DNA from: Bradysia coprophila
Taxonomy: Eukaryota > Arthropoda > Insecta > Diptera > Sciaridae
Direction of reading: 5' to 3'
DNA: 64,000 nucleotides
NCBI RefSeq assembly: GCF_014529535.1
Contig: NC_050738.1
Span: 2,108,001-2,172,000 of the forward strand
The notes below the pieces were generated by a model. The model made no database searches. It was not told where the DNA came from and saw only the letters and a program-made list of their open reading frames with translations. The translations under genes were made by a program, and so were the position numbers. How positions within the stretch are numbered: position 1 is the stretch's first letter; each line of letters opens with the position of its first letter. Of the stretch, positions 22,787-34,614 are shown piece by piece.

Positions 22787-25117
22787 ATTTTTGAATGTTC
22801 GAAAACCGAATTAAGAAAATATTTTTTTTTACAAAATGAAAAATGTTAACTGATTCTTTGATGCCAATACAAATTTTCAAAACAAGTGAGACGACAGAAT
22901 TTTCAATAATGTAATCTCTTAAGCTATAAACACACGAGCAATCTTGAGTTGATGAGATCGACAATAATGCTGCGCTTTTTATTGTTTAACCTGTGGTGAA
23001 TAAAGGAGAACAATGGAAAATGCAGCATAATTGACGATCTCTTCAACGAAAAATTTCATTGATTTCGTCAATATAAATCTTGTGTTGTTACACACTCCGT
23101 TTTTGTGTAAGAAACGGATTACACGGTGTACAAAAATCAATGATCCGAGTAAAGTGCGTTTTGGGCTTTAAGCTTTAAGCTTAACGAGCGAATGGTGGGA
23201 GAGGGTTTGAGCGTTGAAAGGTAAATAATGTGGGAAATGTAAGCGAATAATGGTCGAACTGTGGTTCTAGATCTTCTATTGATGTTTCCTCCTTGGCTAA
23301 CATCAAACCAATTAGTTATACAATTAAGTAATTTAAGTAATAAACGGATCGGGTTGTCCACTTACAATAAACACACTTAAATCGAGTTTGGTCATATATA
23401 TACAGAATAGCACATAGTTTATAATGGACACCCAGCAAACTTTTTTAAAGTAAACAGAAATTACTTCAGGAAAGGATTTTTTATTACCTGAGGTAATAAT
23501 GAGAAAAAGTATTCAGAAGAATTTCGACCTGATCTTTTGCTTCCGAATCAATTGTTTTGGCATGATCATACTAATCAACAGAACAATATCTAGAATGCAG
23601 CACTGCCGTAATTCGGAAGAAAAATAATCTTCGTCGAAAAAAAATATTTTTTTTTTGTTATAAAAAACAATCTCCCCCAAAATCGACCTAAAATAATTTT
23701 CAGAAAAAACAATCTACGAAAATAATTTGGTTTAAAAACAATCTCGGTCCAAATAGTCAAAATGATGCAAATCCAGTGTTTGTCATGATTGTAATAGTTA
23801 TTTATGTATCCGTTGTGGAAGGTATACCTTAGGCAATTTTGCGGGTTGTAGCCCGAACGAAGTGAGGGCGACAAGCGAAAGTGCCTAAAATATACCGTCC
23901 ACAACAGATTCGTATACAACTTTTCATGCTGAGGACCTAAATTACGAGAAATTTATGCCCAAGGCATGAAAATTATATTGGTCCTCGGGTACGGTTCGTT
24001 CTGTCACAGAAATGACTTGCGACAGATCGCTAAAAATTGCCGATTGTTTTTTATGAAATTTAATGGTCGATTTTTCGAGAGATTGTTTTTTAACATCCAA
24101 ATTTTAGAGATAGTTTTCTAAGAAGTTTTATTCAAAATTTTATAAACAACAATCTCCTGCAAAATCGGCCACATATAATTTAAAAAAAACGATTGTTTTT
24201 CTTCCAATTTACCGCAGAGCATATAAAACTCCAAATTAATTTCAGCATTATTCTCTGTGTATCGTAGTAAATTTGAAAAAAATAAAAGAAAATCTTCCAA
24301 ATATTCGCTAAGAAAACAAAACTAAAGTGGAAGCAAATTAAAATGTTCGACTATAAGTGTATCCAGACTTGAAAGCCAGTATAGTCTTACGTACCGCCCA
24401 TTTGAATTGTTTATATTGCATTTGTTAGGATTATTATCTGTAAACAGTTACAATGCACACACATAAGCTCGACTTCGAAGTATAAACGTGCGCGTGCAAG
24501 CTCAATACACCGAAAAAAGATTGTTCATAATCGATCACTTTAATTTACCCTGCCTTTAAGTCTTAAGTAAAAACATGTCATTTTAACGGATTTCGAGGTG
24601 TACCATATCGTTCGTACATCAAATAGTCAATTGTAATGGAATTACCTCATTGAGTAAATACAACAAAATAAGAAAGCAAATAACTAAATCAGTTATAATG
24701 GAAGAATATTGATGAAATATTGGGGAATTAGCATTATGCGATTTTATACACTGTACTCGAGATCTTGTAGATTTTTATGGTTTAACCATAGCGAAGTATC
24801 AAAAAGTTTGATAGTTTGGTAGAAAATGCACGATTAATACATATAGCAAAGAAGTTTAAACGTACGGATCTCTCTAAGTGATCATGATTTCTCAGGTCAA
24901 TATTAGTCTAAGACAGTGGTTTCGGTAGAATACATTCGGATAAATTGATGACTAACGTTGACGAATTATTAACAGAACACTGACCTATAGTTTCACTTCT
25001 CACCTTTTTCTGTGTGTTCATTCCAGTTTGCAGGAAATAAACATCCGAAAACGTACTGACAAATTATTCTCAACCTCAATTTGTCTTCAGTTTGTTTTCA
25101 TTCTTTCAATCGGACAG
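22787..25117. other. Intergenic stretch, mostly repeats
   Basis: No gene supported. The barrel gene 3' UTR ends somewhere before a candidate AATAAA at 22999-23004, which itself lies in a repeat copy (22926-23050). A TIR-bounded element occupies about 23605-24216. The rest (24.2-25.1 kb) is AT-rich without visible structure; the last part should contain the promoter and 5' UTR of the first peritrophin-like gene. Confidence 0.5.
23605..24216. mobile_element. Non-autonomous TIR element with a nested palindrome
   Basis: The left end CTGCCGTAATTCGGAAGAAA is mirrored by TTTCTTCCAATTTACCGCAG at the right. The interior has repeated ACAATCTCC.CAAAATCG motifs. A second palindrome is nested at 23805-23920 (GTATCCGTTGTGGAAGGTAT / ATACCGTCCACAACAGATTC) with apex GTAGCCCGAACGAAGTGAGG. 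The same terminal sequence makes a near-perfect 108-bp hairpin at 56259-56366. Confidence 0.7.
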
Positions 25118-25126
25118 ATGATTATA

Positions 25127-27137
25127 ATGATGAATCGAAAATCGATTTTGTCCGTTACGATTTTATTTGTGGTGTGTACATCCAGTCCTATCGTCAATGG
25201 GCTTTTAAATACGCCGAGACAAATTGCAGACAAATGCGACCTCACGGCACGTCCCCAGTGTTCCAGTGATTGTACGAAGATTTTGGTAATTGAAATTATT
25301 TTTTGTAGAAACATTTATGCAAAGCAAGTAACTACTAATACATATACATCAAAAAGTGCATCAAAGAAGACACAATTCTGTAAGGGTGGGTGGATCCGGA
25401 AAGCTTTTGAATGCTTTGAGCTTCTTTTGAATTCCAATGGAAAGTGCCAAATTTTTTAATAAGCTCAAAGCTCCATAAAGCTATAAAGCTTTAATTTACT
25501 AAAACGCTTTAGAATAGTTAAATGCAGAAAGGGATCATGTCACATTAGCGAATTCATTTTTTTTACTTATTTGTCTTAACATAGACGGTCTATATATTAT
25601 TAATCGAAAAGCAAAATAGATCTGCTGGCGCCGATAGCAGTAAAAAGCATAAATTTTTTTTTTATTATAATTCGCTAAAGTGACATGTCTCCTTTCTGCA
25701 TTTAACTATTTGTATGGTGTTTTAACGGCAGAGAAGTGTTCGTCCGCAGCCCGCTTGTTTTAATTTGTCGTAAAAATCGTGGAAAATAAAACTACATTTC
25801 GGATCGGGAAACTTCATTCAGATTCAGACAAACAAAGTTTCATGAACGGAAGCGAGTCCATTTTCATCAAATGAAGTTTTACGCACTTGCATCGAAATGG
25901 TGTTTTATTTCCACTATTTACTGTCCTAGTTCAACAAATTTATTCTAGTTTGCTATTTCCAGGCATGTGTCTCGCGCGTTGAAACTCCAATCATGTCAGT
26001 GAACTGTATCGGAAACACACCGTACTGTGACAATGGACGTTGCGTCACAAAACCTGGGAAATGCACAAAAACAGCACTGGAAACAGAATTTCTATGTACA
26101 TCCTCAGGTGTATTTCCAGGTAAAAAATTTTGTTTTTTACAGTCTGAACCGTTTCACAATCATGCAAACTATCCACAGACCCCAAGGATTGTCGAAAATC
26201 GCATTTTTGTGCAGATGTAGGATCACACAGTGTAATGTCTCTATGTCCTAGAGGTCACATATTTGATTCGAAAACCAAGGTATGCGGACGAAAATCTTCC
26301 AACTCTGAAAGTATTTGCCAAAAAATTTCTTGCGACGGTGCCACAAACGATTTTGTCGCCTTTACGGCGAATCCAACGTTTTACGCTTATTGTTTTACAT
26401 CGGCAACCGGCGTACATCATACGTACATGTACAAATGTGATGATGAAATCAACAAGATGTTCGATGTTTCGATAAAGAAATGTCGATTCAATTGCAAAGC
26501 GATTGGATACTATGCGGATCCGATGGACTGCTCTTCTTATTACATATGCAATGGCCTGAAGTTTGCGTCGCGACGCGTTCACTGTCCGCCGAACTATTAT
26601 TTCAACGGAACAGTGTGTTTGAATAGCAAGGCTCATTGTCCAATAGGATCGATCGTTGCGTCGAGTACTGTAAGGCCAACATCAACCGTCGATAGTTCCA
26701 TGGTAGATGAAACGTTTACGACGCTCAAACCAACGGTCCTTCCAGATAGTTCTTTGCCGGATGATGTGATCCCAACATCAACACTAATTGCAGATAGTTC
26801 TTTGCCGGATGATGTGATTCCAACATCAATTTCAATTGCAGATAGTACTTTGCCAGATGTGCCAGATGAATTGACCTCTACACTAAGACCCATTTCAGGC
26901 AGTTCTTTGGCAGATGAAATATCTGCGACGAATGAACTGACCCCATCTGAGGAAGTTGTAACAGATACGACAATGTCTTTCAGTGAATCCAGTACTACGG
27001 AAAGATCTACTACTTCCAAACCGACAACGGTTGAAAGTGTTGCTTTTCAGATGAATTTGACAACAAAGAAGCCGTCAATTTGGAAGCACATGGGATTGAT
27101 AAGTGTACGTGTCGGTAGATTGTTAAACATTGTTTAA
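25127..27137 (+). CDS. Peritrophin-like chitin-binding protein with mucin-like tail (paralog A)
   Basis: Exons are 25127-25285, 25963-26119 and 26179-27137, giving about 424 residues. A signal peptide (RKSILSVTILFVVCTSS) is followed by a cysteine module (C-x-C rich, ~35-90). A chitin-binding type 2 (peritrophin-A) domain comes next, Cys98 to Cys141, with PDPKDCRKSHFC. A diverged second domain spans ~155-205. A third runs to ~250, with YYADPMDCSSYYICNG and CPPNYYFNGTVC. The tail from ~260 is rich in Ser/Thr/Asp/Pro and contains a repeated DSSLPDDVIPTS block, a likely O-glycosylated spacer. Proteins of this type coat the gut peritrophic matrix, trachea or cuticle. ATGs at 25118 and 25130 are also in frame. 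The 157-nt second exon and the phase-1 third junction are shared with paralog B. Intron 1 holds a MITE (25498-25729). Function is inferred from family only. Confidence 0.88.
25498..25729. repeat. MITE in intron 1 of peritrophin paralog A
   Basis: AATAGTTAAATGCAGAAAGG and ATCATGTCAC.TTAGCGAAT on the left are mirrored by ATTCGCTAAAGTGACATG and CTTTCTGCATTTAACTATT on the right. About 230 bp, wholly inside the intron and away from the splice sites. Confidence 0.8.
26738..26865 (+). repeat. Coding tandem repeat in the mucin-like tail
   Basis: Three copies of a roughly 48-bp unit encoding DSSLPDDVIPTS-type blocks. The first two are almost identical and the third is diverged (DSTLPDVPDELTS). This probably reflects unequal exchange; unit number may vary between individuals. 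Confidence 0.8.
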
Positions 27138-27163
27138 TGGAAGGCTGTTGCACCGTAATTGAA

Positions 27164-27169
27164 ATAAAA
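27164..27169 (+). terminator. Poly(A) signal of peritrophin paralog A
   Basis: AATAAA 27 bases past the TAA stop. Confidence 0.65.
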
Positions 27170-27279
27170 TGAAGCTTTTATAACATTAGGGAAAACATTT
27201 TTGAATTTTTTGCTTAAATTCAGATTGTAGGACGTAGGTCATCTAGGCCTTATGTCCTAGTATAGCCATATATGGACGA

Positions 27280-27430
27280 TTATATCACCTGCTATCGACA
27301 ACAAGCCATAAGCGATGGTTCTCTGCATACAAACTTAAAAAAAGATTTTAAAACAATCGAAGTAAAAGATTTTGAATTTTAATGATCAATCTGTTGAAAA
27401 TTCTCAGATCGAAAGAAGTATTGAACTAGA
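27280..27430 (+). repeat. Dispersed repeat family Q copy
   Basis: Carries CTGCTATCGACAACAAG, then CGAAGTAAAAGATTTTGAAT and GATCAATCTGTTGAAAATTC. It lies between the convergent 3' ends of paralogs A and B. Confidence 0.6.
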
Positions 27431-27530
27431 TACGGGTCGAAGGAATAGAAGTGAATTGACTCGCCTAAAAAAAGTTAGAATGGAAAAGAAGGGACCACAA
27501 GAAATGCACACAAAATTTGTTTCGATTAAT

Positions 27531-27536
27531 TTTATT
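27531..27536 (-). terminator. Poly(A) signal of peritrophin paralog B
   Basis: AATAAA on the minus strand 45 bases beyond the stop of paralog B. Confidence 0.6.
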
Positions 27537-27580
27537 GATTCGATCAACGGATCGCGGATCAACGGAATATAATCGCGGAA

Positions 27581-28624
27581 TTATATTTCCATTTCTGCTC
27601 CTTCTATAGCTTCAGGACTACATTTACTTGAATCTGTCGTACACCTTTCGCCATCGAAGTAGTAATTCGGTGGACATTTAATCCTTTCAGCTTTAAACGT
27701 TCCAAGCGAAGCTGAACAAACATAATAATAGTAGCAATTGGTCGGATCTTGAAAATGGCCGGGCCTCTTGCATTCAAATACACATTCACCCTGGTTCGGA
27801 TCGTACAATTCGTCGTTAGAATCACACTTGAACATCATGGTTTCTCTTCTGGAAGTTTCAGGATCAACAAAACAGAACGCATAATACGTTGGATTCGACC
27901 GATAGACCACGACCTCATTTGTTTTTTGCGAACAATCGACCGTGTTGCATACCTTTGAATGCGGCGTAAGTCGTCCCATTTGGCAAATATTAATTTCCGA
28001 ATTGTAAAAAAATCCTTTCGCACATTCTAATGCTACACCCTCACCACCGACACTGTTTTCATCGCACGATACATATCTGGAGCAGTTAGTCGGATCTAAA
28101 ACAATTTATTCTTCAAATATAACTCATCCAAGGTCCAGTATTGTCTCAGCACATACCTGGAAAAATTCCTGGACTTGTGCACCGAAAAGTTGATGCACTC
28201 GAACAAGCTCCAGGAGTTCTTGAGCATTTATTTTCGTTACAGTAAGGTGTAGAAGGTGATGATGTACGACAATCTACTGTCTCCAATGGATCCACCACTC
28301 CGGCCGCACACAGCTATACATAGGATATAACGATAAAGTCAAAGAAGTCTTCAATTGTAGCAGAAGGTTTTTCAAAATGTTTATCAAAATCTGTTTGTTT
28401 ATAATTACCAGTAGAGTGACACAGTCATCGTCACATTGAGGTCCTGTTCTGGTGCACGCAATTATTCCGTCATCGCTTAGAACAGTTCCGTTTGCATAGA
28501 TTTGAGCATTGATTGATACCTACGATATCGGAGATTTTTATCTGATTTTCGATAATCGTATGAGGCCACTCACCACAAACAAACTACTGAGTAGAACCGA
28601 ACAAATTACACTTTTTGTTAACAT
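27581..28624 (-). CDS. Peritrophin-like chitin-binding protein (paralog B)
   Basis: Four exons on the minus strand: 28624-28574, 28519-28409, 28313-28157 and 28095-27581, encoding about 277 residues. All splice sites are GT-AG and the introns are 54, 95, 61-nt class. Residues 1-17 (MLTKSVICSVLLSSLFV) plus the next few form the signal peptide. The cysteine module CTRTGPQCDDDCVTLL continues as LCAAGVVDPLETVDCR. A chitin-binding type 2 domain follows with FRCTSPGIFPDPTNCSRYV, then two further modules (NPTYYAFCF and FQDPTNCYYYYVC...CPPNYYFDGERC). The tail is short and acidic (SKCSPEAIEGAEMEI), without the mucin block of A. Genes A and B are convergent, 440 bp apart, and share exon length and phase, so they arose by tandem or inverted duplication. 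Probable role is extracellular chitin-matrix binding. A TATA box lies at 28686-28693. Confidence 0.88.
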
Positions 28625-28685
28625 TATTTTACAATTCCTAAACACGTCTAACAAGAAAACTAACTCAAAAGTTTGTTGAACCGCT

Positions 28686-28693
28686 CTTTTATA
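28686..28693 (-). promoter_or_regulatory. TATA box of peritrophin paralog B
   Basis: TATAAAAG on the minus strand 62 bases upstream of the ATG; transcription would start near 28660. Confidence 0.65.
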
Positions 28694-29899
28694 TGATTTT
28701 TTGGGCGAAGAAAATACCAACTGATCGAAGTATATCTAAAATTTCGCTCGCAAGACTGCAAATAATTTTTTGATAGTTCAAGTTAGAGATCGCGAAATCA
28801 CACATTTTGACGCAAGGTGTCAAGGTTGAATTTGGTGTAAGCGACTTAAAAGTAACCTCATGGCAGAGTATTGTTCGATTATAACTCAAGACTCTGGTAG
28901 TTTAGGTATTTACATGGGATTTGGGATATATTCACCGATAAGTACCACCATCAGGAGCTTAGTTTAGTTTATTTGACATTATATGTGTAACGCGTTCCAG
29001 GCTTTCAGATTTCATTTAATGACCTAAAATATGATAAATTTTCCAACTGAGCTGCAATAACATTTATCCACGGAAATGACTATTGGGTCTTGCTGACACG
29101 TCCTGCCAACTTACAAACAAACCCTTGTATAAGTTCTATTGAAAACTTGTAGAGCTGCTCGTCTCTTTTACCGAAATAACAAATTTCTTAAAAAAAATAT
29201 TTTTGTCTGGTAACCCTAACTTGAACGAACATAATGCTACATTATAATTTGATAGAAAACGAAACAATTTCGACTGTTTACACTCACCAACGCATAGCAT
29301 ATTTAGCATTCTTCTAACCGCAACGTAACGTTCCTTCGGTCAATAAGCAAGAATTTTATTGTAATGAACCGAAATTCGCCAAAAAAGCCACTAAACTTTA
29401 CTCAATTTGTTAATCTGTTGAAAATCCCATACCTTTCACAACACCAATACGTTGACTATTGTATGCTTGCTCGTGCATATTTATTTGCTTAAATAATTAG
29501 GAGAATCAAATTTGATAGATAATTTCATCGCAATTTGTTTTGGGCAAGTAAATTGTTGTCTTTTTACTTTTCACTGTATATCATGTGTTATTATGTGATG
29601 TCTTTGTTACAGTATGCTATTGAGGAAAACTAAGGTAAGTTAAATTTTGTATGAACTTGGTGACGTCATTCATAATTTCCCTTGACCTACAGTCAGTGCC
29701 TAACGACTCAAAATAAGTGTCGGTAACGATTTTTTATGTTTTATGTTTGTTGCTTTGCAATAAGCCGAGTAACTAACAACTGAATGTGATAATAGTCATT
29801 ATTATGACATCAACCGAAAACTTTGTTGCATAAATCGTTGTATGAATCTCCGTGGAAAGTACTGTATTAAGCTCTCGATGTGTATTAACTAGAGCCTAA

Positions 29900-30110
29900 T
29901 AAAGTGAAAAGTAAAGTTTTCGTGTGGATTTTGTTGATCCGAGGCCAAGCCGAAGTCAATAAACACACGAAAACGGGACTTTTCATTTTTATTCCGAGTT
30001 ATGTAATGGATTTTACATGCTGATGGCGTCGAAAGTAGTGCTTGAAACATGAAAAGTACGGTTTTCGACGCATGTAGCATGTAAATAACCATTATAACAT
30101 TACAACTCAT
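29900..30110 (+). repeat. Foldback element, GTTGATCCGAGG family
   Basis: GTTTTCGTGTGGATTTTGTT pairs with TCAATAAACACACGAAAAC around GATCCGAGGCCAAGCCGAAG. Then TGGATTTTACATGCTGATGG and its partner CATGTAGCATGTAAATAACC follow. The best preserved full-length copy with 31296-31480. Confidence 0.8.
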
Positions 30111-31295
30111 GTGTGACGATCTTGCACATTATGATGCTAAGTTGCAAAAATGTTTTTTTTATTATGTTCTTCCAGCTATAACAAAAACTACTGAGTAGAA
30201 AGTCACTGCACTTCGCACATACCAATTTTGCTTAACCTGAGACGAAAAGCTCAGGGGCGCAAATTGCAAGAACAGGACTCCTTTTCACATTCACTAAATC
30301 ACAAAGAAACTATCCTTCGGAACGATAAACAGAGCTATAGCTCTTCCCTTGCCCACACATCACGTAAAGTGACAAAAAAGAAGAAAGAAAAGCTGTTTCG
30401 ACCTCGAGAACTAACGGCGGTCACTGGTCAGAGTGGACTGACCATCTTCAGTTGCTTCCGATAGCCTCTTACACAAGACAGCAGCAAAACGTTCCATGAA
30501 CAAGTGTAGGATAGTTTGCATTCTTAATGCATTAATTGCATTAATTGGTATGTGCGAAGTTGTTTATGTCAACTTTTGATATGTCATTTCGATATGTGGA
30601 TCAATACCTGGTGCGTAAAACAACACCATTGCTGTTTCTAACACATTGTTACCGTCATTTCTAAGATGAAAGAAACTAGAACAGCATATTGTAAAAATTG
30701 GAAACAGAGTCTGTTTAACAGACAAGAAAAACTTAATTTTTCGTACCTTTTTTCATATTAAATAAAAATCATTCATCCATTATCGACGCTATGTTACGTT
30801 ATACTTCTCTCATACATATATGATTCGGAGACCCACTAAGTCCTTTTAAGTCTATTTTAAGACGACAGGTAAAAAATCCGATTAGAAATCAATCCTTCTA
30901 CCAATAGAAAATATATTTCAACAGAATGTTGAAATTATGAAAAATTAAATTTCATGTCCGGAGTACTGGAGAAAAATCAGAAGTACAATTTTCACCTTCA
31001 CTGCTAAATATTCTGTTATAAACGACGATTCTATTTACGCATGTTTCTTGGATGGATCAGTAATTTACACGTAAGATATAACTTCAGATACAAAGGAACG
31101 AAAACTAGGGAAAATTTTTAAAATCCCCGCGCATTTTGTAAAACTGAAAACGAAAGCGGAAACAAGTGGACAATTATTGTGGTAAATAGTATTTTACATG
31201 CTTTTATTTTTCCTAGGGTCGAAAGTGGCTTATTACACACCTAGGGAAAACAAGAAAATGGTTTAGGTTTCAAAGGCGTATAAAACCCATTACAT

Positions 31296-31480
31296 GAGTT
31301 TTTGTGTAAATTCTGTTGATCCGAGGCGAAGCCGAGGTCAATAAACACACGAAAACGTCACTTGTCATCTTTTTATCTCGAGTTATGTAACGGATTTTTA
31401 CATGCTGAGGCTTCTAAATAAGTGTTTGAAACATGAAAAGTGTGGTTTTCGGCGCATGTATACTATAGTATCTAAAAGGT
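31296..31480 (+). repeat. Foldback element, GTTGATCCGAGG family
   Basis: Same two-part structure as 29900-30110, with an intact apex CCGAGGCGAAGCCGAGG. A related segment (GTTATTTACATG, TTTTGTAATGGATTT) continues to about 31620, suggesting a second, partial copy in tandem. Confidence 0.75.
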
Positions 31481-32540
31481 TGTTAAATCGCATGGTTTCT
31501 CGCAATAGTTATTTACATGTCAAGGGAAAGATAAAAAGTCGAGTTAACGGTGTAAAGTTTGCGTGTGACTTTTCATTTTCATATCGAGTTTTGTAATGGA
31601 TTTCACACCGTTGGAATTTCTTATTTTCGTCCCTTTCGATGGAAATAACTGTTTTACGAAAAAGTTTTCATAACATTTCTTGTATCAACTGATAGTACTT
31701 CACAATGTACAAAGAAAATGTTGTGAAACTGCTTAAAAGACGACTTATAAGTTGGATATTATTATAAGTCGGTACGAAAAGATCACTTTAAATTTTCAAC
31801 TTTCAAGTCGATTATATAAGCCATAATGCATTTAGAGCACATTACATAATGTATAAATTCAAATAAGCACATTGAAAGGATTGGAAACTTCACAAGTTAT
31901 AAATTTTTGCTTTTGATTACGGTGGACGTCAGTGAAGTTTAGACATAAATTTGCTACAGCTTATATAAAGAAAGTGTTTATTCCTACTTGTTTATACGGG
32001 TGAAACATTTATACACACGCGCATGATAGTGTCGTAAAACAGTGTTACAAAGACGTATGGGAAGTTTAGTTTGTATGCCTAAATTTCACTGACGTCTACT
32101 GTATTTACAAAATGAATAAAAAAATCTCTGTTTCGTTGAGATATAGTTTGAATAGTTGGAAATTCCAAGAAATTTAATGAGAAAAATTAACAGTAATTAA
32201 AGATCAACAAATTAATTTTAGTTGAGTGAAAAAATAATTTTATCTTATGGAGCAAACACCTAACTCCTTATCTTGTTTACCTAAAACTATTTGTCGAATG
32301 AATAAAAACTAAGATTCGCCAGCGTATGAAAGAACCCAATAAATCTGAATTATAAACAAACTCTCTGTAACATCATTTTGTTATTTAAATTAGTCTCACC
32401 ATTTGTCGTCATGATCCGAAATATAAAAAAAAAATTAACAAAAATGCTGAGTGGAAAGGTCTTAACCGGTCACTGGTAAGCATATCAGCAGTTTCACTAT
32501 CGGATCTATTACTTCATTTGATCTAAGTATTTTCAAAAAA

Positions 32541-32625
32541 TTGATTCGGCTTCGCCTCGGATCAACAAAATTCTCACGAAAACTGGAATTTTCAACTTTT
32601 TGTCTCGTGTTATGTAAATGACAAC
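32541..32625 (-). repeat. Foldback element, GTTGATCCGAGG family, nested insertion
   Basis: Short reversed copy (TTCGGCTTCGCCTCGGATCA, then CAAAATTCTCACGAAAAC). It interrupts a reversed family Q element whose halves flank it (TTACTTCATTTGATCTAAGT on the left, AAGCTCATCGCTTATTTTG on the right), so Q is the older insertion. Confidence 0.6.
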
Positions 32626-32774
32626 TCAGTACATTTTGCTATAGAAGAAAATATTAGGCCAAGCTCATCGCTTATTTTGCACTTGCTGTTGATTACAGAA
32701 TGATAGTGCTCGTCTGCGTATATTGGCTTGTGTAAACTGCGCTCTATTTCAGATTTTAATGACTTCTACCTGTG

Positions 32775-32782
32775 TATAAAAT
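32775..32782 (+). promoter_or_regulatory. TATA box of peritrophin paralog C
   Basis: TATAAAAT 63 bases upstream of the ATG, the same spacing as in paralog B. Confidence 0.6.
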
Positions 32783-32844
32783 TGCAATCTGCATCGTTCA
32801 TAAAGTTAGTTGCAGGAAAAAGCTTCCTGTGTTCATTTCGCAAA

Positions 32845-33878
32845 ATGTCCGGCCTTATTTGGATATTTTGTCTTCTGGCGATTGTGTGTATATCGTTTTT
32901 AAAGGAAATTAAACTTAGCTTAACTCCTTCCGTCTGAAAACTATTCACAGAGTCATCAGATTGAAGGTAATATTCAAGGCTTACCGATTCAGTCTTTATC
33001 GCCACGACTTGCATCAGCTAGAGCCGAAGCAACTTGCACCAATATATACGGTCCAATCTGTGGCGATTGCAACACACTTTGGGTAAGCTTTAATTTCGAA
33101 TGAGGTGGCAACATTCATTGATTTGGCCATTGTAGACGTGCTTAGGAGAAAGTACGGCCTACAAAACTCAAAACTGCGAGAAGAATTACCCGGGACAACC
33201 ATATTGTGTTGATGGTGCTTGTAACAGTACACCGGATCCGAATAACGATGAATGTACTACAACAACAGGAATCACCTGCACTGGAACGGGATATTTTCCG
33301 AGTATTTTCTTTCTAACATTTCCACCTCCCCCCACTCGTCACTTCATCTATTTTCAGATCCATTAAACTGCTCGCAATATTATTTCTGCCAGAAACCCCA
33401 AGGTTCATCGATGCCATATGAATGTCCATCAGGCTTTGCATATAATTCCCAAACAAAGCAATGCAAGCGTCGAATACTGCCTGCAGATTGCAGTACCATA
33501 AACTGTGCACCGAATCCCGATCGATACGTTGTTTACGGCCCTGATCCATCATATTATGCATTGTGTTTGGTTACCGACGGCGTTGTAGCACCGATTATGT
33601 TCAAATGTCCAACTGCCGAACAATTTGTACAATCTCAACGACGATGTGTATTCCAGTGTAAGCAGGAGGGAAGAGTTGTTGACGCTAAGGACTGCACGAA
33701 GTATTATGAATGCTATAAGAGTGGACTGAATTTCATCACGTTACATCAAAAATGTTTGACTGGATTCATATTTAGCAGCGAGGAGAATGGTTGTGTTGAG
33801 GGTACATGTCCAGAAGGAAATGGTGGAACCGCTGGAGCGGGAGAAGGAGGTAGTGAAGGTGGAAGTTCAACGGGATAA
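32845..33878 (+). CDS. Peritrophin-like chitin-binding protein (paralog C)
   Basis: Four exons: 32845-32883, 32951-33082, 33136-33301 and 33358-33878, about 285 residues. The first exon gives only MSGLIWIFCLLAI, the core of the signal peptide, joined to SHQIEGNIQG. The cysteine module TCTNIYGPICGDCNTLWTCL is clear here. Next comes a spacer with a PDPNNDECTTTT stretch. A chitin-binding type 2 domain follows (TGYFPNPLNCSQYYFCQKPQ, then CPSGFAYNSQTKQC). A diverged domain (PDRYVVYGPDPSYYALCLV) and a third domain (GRVVDAKDCTKYYECYKSG) come last. The tail is Gly/Ser-rich (GAGEGGSEGGSSTG). The intron within the first chitin-binding domain is at the same place and phase as in A and B. The exon 1 donor (GTGTGT) is weak and was chosen because it keeps frame. 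Likely an extracellular matrix or gut-lining protein. Confidence 0.85.
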
Positions 33879-33905
33879 ATACTAAGTCCGATAATTTCCA
33901 AACAT

Positions 33906-33911
33906 AATAAA
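33906..33911 (+). terminator. Poly(A) signal of peritrophin paralog C
   Basis: AATAAA 28 bases after the stop codon, the same spacing as in paralog A. Confidence 0.65.
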
Positions 33912-34614
33912 ATGCTGAGCCAAACAAAACGTTCAACCTTTTACCTGAAATCGTTGCGATCGTATAGTTCCAAAACGTAATAGTGAAGCTAATTAAAGGG
34001 CGCATTTGTGCGACAACTCATCGAAGCGAACACAAAATCATTTAAGTTGCTTTGCGATAACACTGTTGCTGTATGATGTAGAATAAGTTCACAGATACAT
34101 TATGTTGTCGGTGTAGATCATGATTATTTACACAAGTTAACGCAAATAATTTGCGTATCTGTTTTGGACGGTTGAGTATAGGCAATTTAACTTGTTGTAT
34201 CTTGAGCATGGCTACAAGTTTTTTACTTGTTCCCATGAGCTATCTCTACACAAGTCAGCCAGGATATCTTGTGTGAACAGCGCTACCTTTTATGATCGAA
34301 ATCTTTAAGGGCAAGACGGTCAAGTTACTTGGTAATGGGATTTGATGTACACTTCACTCAATTTTGTTAGCAGGAAATTCAAGTGTTCGATTGTTTTTTA
34401 AGTTCCAACAATTCCACACTTCCATCAATAAATTGCATACTTGTATGATGTTACACCATTTGTCACGCTCTAGAACGAAGAAAAACAAGAAGTTGCATAA
34501 CAATTTCTAACATAATTGAGGTGGCTGTATATTGTGTTCCTGTCTTCAAACTTGCTAAATTTTGTCACTAGTCGCCCTATAGATTTTGTAAAAAAATCCT
34601 ATTTTAAATCAATA

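Larger units (their letters stand above)
28694..32774. other. 4-kb intergenic stretch with foldback elements
   Basis: No gene supported. Palindromic elements of the GTTGATCCGAGG family lie at 29900-30110, 31296-31480 and (reversed) 32541-32625. The last has split an older reversed family Q copy (pieces at 32495-32535 and 32645-32700). The remainder is AT-rich sequence with short meaningless frames. Confidence 0.5.
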
